64,000 bases of DNA, taken from NCBI GenBank assembly GCA_965226865.1, contig CBDDEH010000004.1:1302001-1366000 (forward strand), read 5' to 3'. The position numbers and the translations under genes are program-made. The notes beneath the pieces are model-generated. The model had not been told where the DNA came from and did no database searches. It was given only the letters and a program-made list of their open reading frames with translations. Positions 60,117-64,000 of this stretch are shown piece by piece; within the stretch, counting starts at the first letter, position 1, and the number at the start of each line of letters is the position of its first letter. This DNA is from CBDDEH01 sp965226865. GTDB lineage: Bacteria > Chloroflexota > Dehalococcoidia > Lucifugimonadales > JAGWBF01.

Positions 60117-60707
60117 ATGTTCTCTGCTACGAGCCAGACCGCGCTAAAAGAGTGGGCCGTGACTGTCCGTGCCCTGGACAAAGGCGAGCAGATAATCCTG
60201 CTGCGCAAGGGCGGCATTCGGGAGGAAGGCAAGCACTTCAAGGTCATCTATCCTGAGTTCCTCCTGTATCCGACCTTTGAGCACCAGCACCAGGACCTCC
60301 TCAAGGCCGCATACCACGCCGACCTGAACTGGACTGAAGCCAACGTACCGTCCGCCGAGTCTATAGCTTTCTCACAGTGGGCCAGGGTGGAGGAGGTCAT
60401 CGAGCTTACCGACCAGGAGAAGGTGGATGCCCTGTTCGACCAGCACATCTGGACCAACGACTACGCTGAGAAGAGGCTGCATTGGAAGCCTCGATTTCCG
60501 CTGTCCGTGATGCTATTGAGGGTATATAGGATGGGGGAACCCAGGACGGTTCCCTACCTCGACCGCTACGGCGGTTGTAAGTCGTGGGTGGACTTAGAAG
60601 TGGCTGTTCCCCTGGGCGACCTCACCCCTGTGCTCACCGATGAGGAATTCCGCTCTAATGCCGATCGGGTCAAGCGAGCTTTAGACCTGGTCTCTGGTGG
60701 AGTGTAG
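60117..60707 (+). CDS. DUF1802 family protein
   Basis: 196 residues. Family features: ALKEWAVTVRALDKGEQIIL, LLRKGGIREEGKHF, and FEHQHQDLLKAAYHADL near residue 55, with PYLDRYGGCKSWVDLE. The function is unknown. It lies divergently from the reductase gene and 3 bp before an aldo/keto reductase, so it is likely co-transcribed with it and ppdK. Confidence 0.85.
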   Translation: MFSATSQTALKEWAVTVRALDKGEQIILLRKGGIREEGKHFKVIYPEFLLYPTFEHQHQDLLKAAYHADLNWTEANVPSAESIAFSQWARVEEVIELTDQEKVDALFDQHIWTNDYAEKRLHWKPRFPLSVMLLRVYRMGEPRTVPYLDRYGGCKSWVDLEVAVPLGDLTPVLTDEEFRSNADRVKRALDLVSGGV

Positions 60708-60710
60708 TAT

Positions 60711-61718
60711 ATGAAGTTCCGACCCCTACCAAGGACCGAACTCCAGCTTTCAGAATTGGGCTTCGGATGCTGGACCGTCGGTACCAACTGGTGGGGCCGA
60801 ATAGAGGAACAAGATCGGATCGCCCTTCTGGAAAAGGCCTTCGAGCTGGGCGTCAACTTTTTCGACACCGCCGACACCTACGGTGAAGGCTACGGCGAGG
60901 AAGTCCTCGCAAAGGCCCTGGGCCGTAACAGGCACGAGATCGTCATAGCTACCAAATTCGGCTACGACTTCTACGACAAGATAGAACGGGTGGGCCACCA
61001 GGAGCGGACTCAGCGATTCGAGGCCGATTTCGTCCGTTTTGCCTGCGAGCAGAGCCTGAAGCGGCTCAAGACCGATTATATAGACCTGTACCAGCTCCAC
61101 AATCCCCGCATCGACACCATTCTGGAAAAGGACGAGGTCTTCGACACACTGGAGGCGCTGGTGCAGGAGGGCAAGATCCGCTACTACGGCTCGGCCATTG
61201 GCCCCGACATCGGCTGGTTCGAGGAGGGTGAGGCCTCGATGCGGGTGCGAAAGCTACCCAGCGCTCAGATAATCTACAGCATCCTGGAGCAGGAGCCCGC
61301 TCGTCGTTTCTTTCCGATAGCCCAGGAAGAGCAGGTCGGGCTACTAACTCGGGTGCCCCATGCCTCCGAGGTTCTCACGGACAAGTACGCTAAACCACCG
61401 ACCTTCGATGCCAGTGACCACCGAGCTCATCGCAAACAGGAGTGGTTGGAGCAGGCCTTGAAGAAGCGAAGCCAGGTCCTGTTCCTGGCCGACGATACGG
61501 GCCGGACCCTTGCCCAGGCCGCCATCAAGTTCTGCCTGGCTCAGGAGACAATCACATCGGTCCTGCCAAACGTCACGAACCTGGACGAACTTGGCGAGTA
61601 CGTCTCCGCGCTGGATACGCCCGACTTGACGCAAGAAGAGAACGAACGAATAGACGACATTTGGGAGAACGGGTTCTACCTCGAAGAAGCCGCCCCATCG
61701 ACTGCGGGGAGCGCTTAG
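60711..61718 (+). CDS. Aldo/keto reductase
   Basis: 335 residues. NADPH-dependent reductase of the AKR superfamily. The catalytic tetrad is visible: Asp and Tyr in FFDTADTYGEGYGEEVLAKA, Lys in VIATKFGYDF, and His in DLYQLHNPRID. The C-terminal segment with AIKFCLAQETITSVLPNVTN binds cofactor. The substrate is unknown. It ends 2 bp before the ppdK start. Confidence 0.9.
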   Translation: MKFRPLPRTELQLSELGFGCWTVGTNWWGRIEEQDRIALLEKAFELGVNFFDTADTYGEGYGEEVLAKALGRNRHEIVIATKFGYDFYDKIERVGHQERTQRFEADFVRFACEQSLKRLKTDYIDLYQLHNPRIDTILEKDEVFDTLEALVQEGKIRYYGSAIGPDIGWFEEGEASMRVRKLPSAQIIYSILEQEPARRFFPIAQEEQVGLLTRVPHASEVLTDKYAKPPTFDASDHRAHRKQEWLEQALKKRSQVLFLADDTGRTLAQAAIKFCLAQETITSVLPNVTNLDELGEYVSALDTPDLTQEENERIDDIWENGFYLEEAAPSTAGSA

Positions 61719-61720
61719 AT

Positions 61721-64000
61721 ATGGTGCAGACCAAGAAGCTCGTATATCGCTTCGAGGAAGGCGACTCCAGCATGAGCGACTTGCTGGGCGGCAAGGGGGC
61801 GAATCTGTGCGAGATGGCCAGGCTGGGGCTACCAGTGCCGCCTGGCATCGTGATTACCACTGAAGCCTGCCTTGACTACTACGAACGCGACCATAAATTG
61901 CCTCCGGGGTTGTGGGAGCAGGTCCGAGAAGGGCTCCAAAGCATAGAGGCATCGTTGGGGCGTGAGTTCGGCTCTCCGGCAAACCCACTACTGGTTTCGG
62001 TCCGCTCGGGTGCCAGGGTGTCCATGCCCGGAATGATGGACACGATCCTCAACCTGGGGATCAACGACCAAATAGCTCCCGGCCTCGCCAAGCTCATGGG
62101 CGACGAACGCCCCGCTTATGACGCCTACCGCCGTTTCCTTCAGGCATACGCCAGTGTGGTCCTGGGGGTCGAGGACTCGGTGTTCGAAGAGATATTGGCC
62201 GATCACAAGAAGAAAGCTGGAGTCACCCTGGACTACGAGCTTACGGCCCGGCAGCTTCACGATGTCATAGCCGACTTCAAGGCCGCTATCAAAAAAGGCG
62301 CCGATACCGGCGTGCCTGAGGGCCCCGAAGAGCAGTTGAAGGGAGCCGTGGAGGCCGTGTTCCGTAGCTGGAACAGCCCCAGGGCAATAGCCTACCGGAA
62401 CCATTTCAACCTTTCCCATGACTGGGGCACCGCAGTTAGCATCGTGGCAATGGTGTTCGGCAACCTTGGAGATGACAGCGGTACCGGAGTCCTGTTCACT
62501 CGAGACCCCGGCAACGGCAGCAAAGAGATATACGGCGAGTATCTGATCAACGGCCAGGGCGAGGACGTGGTGGCCGGAATACGCAATCCCGAGCCCCTGT
62601 CCAGTCTGGCCCAGCAAAACCCCGAGGTCTACGGCCAGCTATCGGACATGGCCCGGCAGTTGGAGCAGCACTATAGGGACGTGCAGGACATGGAGTTCAC
62701 GGTGGAGCGAGGACGCCTGTTCCTGTTGCAGACCCGCAACGCCCAACGCACCGTGCAGGCGGCGGTAAAGACGGCAGTGGACATGGTGGAAGAGGGGCTA
62801 ATTACACAAGAAGAGGCCCTGAGAAGGGTAAAGCCCGATGATATGACTCTGCTTTTTGTCCCCCGGTTTGACGCCAAAGCGAGGGAGAAGGCCCAATCTA
62901 ACTCGGCCTTTTTGGCCAAGGGGTTTGGAGCCTCTCCCGGAGCCGCCTCGGGTAAGGCATATTTCGACGCCACGAGGGCGAATGAGGCCGCGAGGTCCGG
63001 CGTTCCCGTAATCCTCATACGGCCCGAGACCAGGCCTGAGGACATACACGGCATCTTGGGAGCAAAGGGAGTCCTGACCAGCAGAGGTGGCGTTACCAGC
63101 CACGCGGCGGTTGTCACCAGAGGCCTGGGAGTACCTTGCATCGCGGGCTGTGAGGAGTTGGCCATCGATCTGGATCGCCAGCTTCTTAATGCTAACGGCC
63201 ACACCATTAAAGAAGGCGAGAACATTAGCATCGACGGAACGACCGGTGAGGCGTTCGCGGGAGAAATAGCCACCTTCCAGCCCAACCTCGATGAACTGCA
63301 GGAGGCGACGCTCCTGCTTTCCTGGGCCGACAAGGTTCGACGTTTGGGTGTGTGGGCCAACGCCGATACTCCCACGGACGCTGAACGGGCCGTAGAGATG
63401 GGCGCAGAGGGCATCGGGCTGTGTCGCACGGAGCACATGTTCCTGGGCCCGGAGCGGGTACCGGTAGTCCAGCAAATGCTTGTCAACGCCCCGGAGGCCG
63501 AGCGCTGGGAACAGGAACACCCAGAGGCCATATCCCGGCGGGAGCCGTCGCCAGACTTGCCTCAACCGGTATCCGAGTTCTACAAGGCCCTTGCCCACCT
63601 CAAGCAGCTTCAGATAGACGACTTTACTGGTATCTTAAGGGCCATGGGGGAGCGTCCGGTGATCATCAGATTGCTGGACGCACCGCTGCATGAGTTCTTG
63701 CCCAAGTACGAGGACTTGATGCGGGAAGTAATCACACTACAGGCCAAGGGAGCGCCTCAGGAAGAGATACGCCCTCACGAGCAGTTCCTGCAACTGGTCG
63801 AATCGGTGCGAGAGCAGAACCCTATGCTGGGCCATCGGGGATGCCGATTGGGCATCACCTTTCCGGCGATATACGAGATGCAGGTCGAGGCTATCATGAC
63901 AGCAAGCATCCGCTTGATGAGAGAGGGTATACAGGTCCGCCCCGAAATAATGATTCCACTGACTTCTCACGTCAACGAGCTGCAAAGACTCAAGATCAGG
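61721..64000 (+). CDS. ppdK: Pyruvate, phosphate dikinase (truncated by window end)
   Basis: At least 760 residues, running off the right edge with no stop. Interconverts pyruvate and phosphoenolpyruvate using ATP and phosphate. The N-terminal ATP-grasp part has LLGGKGANLCEMARLGLPVP, SVRSGARVSMPGMMDTILNL and FTRDPGNGSKEIYGEYLING. The swivelling His domain is LTSRGGVTSHAAVVTRGLGV (catalytic His near residue 461). The start of the PEP-binding TIM barrel follows (EGIGLCRTEHMFLGPERV). The ATG at 61721 has no other in-frame competitor. With glpX and aldolase it supports a gluconeogenic capacity. Confidence 0.93.
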   Translation, partial: MVQTKKLVYRFEEGDSSMSDLLGGKGANLCEMARLGLPVPPGIVITTEACLDYYERDHKLPPGLWEQVREGLQSIEASLGREFGSPANPLLVSVRSGARVSMPGMMDTILNLGINDQIAPGLAKLMGDERPAYDAYRRFLQAYASVVLGVEDSVFEEILADHKKKAGVTLDYELTARQLHDVIADFKAAIKKGADTGVPEGPEEQLKGAVEAVFRSWNSPRAIAYRNHFNLSHDWGTAVSIVAMVFGNLGDDSGTGVLFTRDPGNGSKEIYGEYLINGQGEDVVAGIRNPEPLSSLAQQNPEVYGQLSDMARQLEQHYRDVQDMEFTVERGRLFLLQTRNAQRTVQAAVKTAVDMVEEGLITQEEALRRVKPDDMTLLFVPRFDAKAREKAQSNSAFLAKGFGASPGAASGKAYFDATRANEAARSGVPVILIRPETRPEDIHGILGAKGVLTSRGGVTSHAAVVTRGLGVPCIAGCEELAIDLDRQLLNANGHTIKEGENISIDGTTGEAFAGEIATFQPNLDELQEATLLLSWADKVRRLGVWANADTPTDAERAVEMGAEGIGLCRTEHMFLGPERVPVVQQMLVNAPEAERWEQEHPEAISRREPSPDLPQPVSEFYKALAHLKQLQIDDFTGILRAMGERPVIIRLLDAPLHEFLPKYEDLMREVITLQAKGAPQEEIRPHEQFLQLVESVREQNPMLGHRGCRLGITFPAIYEMQVEAIMTASIRLMREGIQVRPEIMIPLTSHVNELQRLKIR

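Overview
The window looks like a bacterial chromosome segment from a Chloroflexota lineage close to Dehalococcoidia/SAR202. This placement is inferred from gene content, not from a marker-gene tree. The pointers are two lipoproteins with long Pro-Thr linkers behind the lipobox, DUF951 beside pyrF, an R3H-type AAA ATPase between pdxT and tmk, class I aldolase beside glpX, a (p)ppGpp synthetase with rpsT and a Gram-positive-like LexA box, and two genes that appear to use selenocysteine. Most of the sequence is housekeeping, with three IS elements and many short palindromic repeats. No rRNA, tRNA or CRISPR array was seen.

Layout. 0-12 kb: phosphatase, DUF167 and fur; a crotonase and an SDR; hisS, a bifunctional Rel, rpsT and lexA with candidate operators; panB-panC; a small HTH gene with a perfect GAAC-N4-GTTC box upstream. 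12-22 kb: a frameshifted lipoprotein-metallopeptidase; the rpsP-khpA-rimM-methyltransferase operon; a decayed IS; a HicBA-like pair; and a pdxS-pdxT-R3H/AAA-tmk operon behind a good sigma-70 promoter. 22-26 kb: a haem-less cytochrome-like protein, a frameshifted MFS transporter, and a UGSC selenoprotein with its partner gene. 26-34.4 kb: a branched-chain amino acid operon (ilvB-ilvN-ilvC-leuA-leuC-HNH-leuD) under a T-box with a Leu (CUC) specifier. leuB and ilvD are not in the window.

34.5-40.5 kb holds an intact IS1380-type element (5-bp target duplication CTTAG), an LssY-C/PAP2 membrane pair, and an intact IS3-type element (duplication TTGAG) that splits an SRPBCC gene. 40.5-49.5 kb carries an RNase HI-MoaC fusion, moaA, rdgB, glpX, class I aldolase, DUF951, pyrF, sfsA, an epimerase and an endonuclease III-like gene. 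49.5-54 kb is a thiamine-precursor salvage operon (ABC ATPase, permease, NMT1-like binding protein, tenA, thiD) under a TPP riboswitch. 54-64 kb has tatD, a flippase-like protein, a peptide-binding lipoprotein, GIY-YIG, sufU, a geranylgeranyl-reductase-like flavoprotein with an in-frame UGA, DUF1802, an aldo/keto reductase and a truncated ppdK.

Main points of interest: (1) two independent in-frame UGA codons, in a UGSC protein and in a geranylgeranyl-reductase-like protein, each at a position where a redox residue is expected and each followed by a hairpin fitting the bacterial SECIS model; (2) a palindromic repeat that supplies the same stop codon and a similar C-terminal tail to three unrelated genes; (3) a tandem desulforedoxin-like protein that has lost its cysteine ligands; (4) an RNase HI-MoaC fusion; (5) a leader upstream of leuA that can sequester its ribosome binding site; (6) a pair of LexA-type boxes.

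Caution on sequence quality: all four frameshifts seen are single-base losses in short homopolymers, and two otherwise intact genes carry an in-frame TAG. Some of these may be sequencing or assembly errors.
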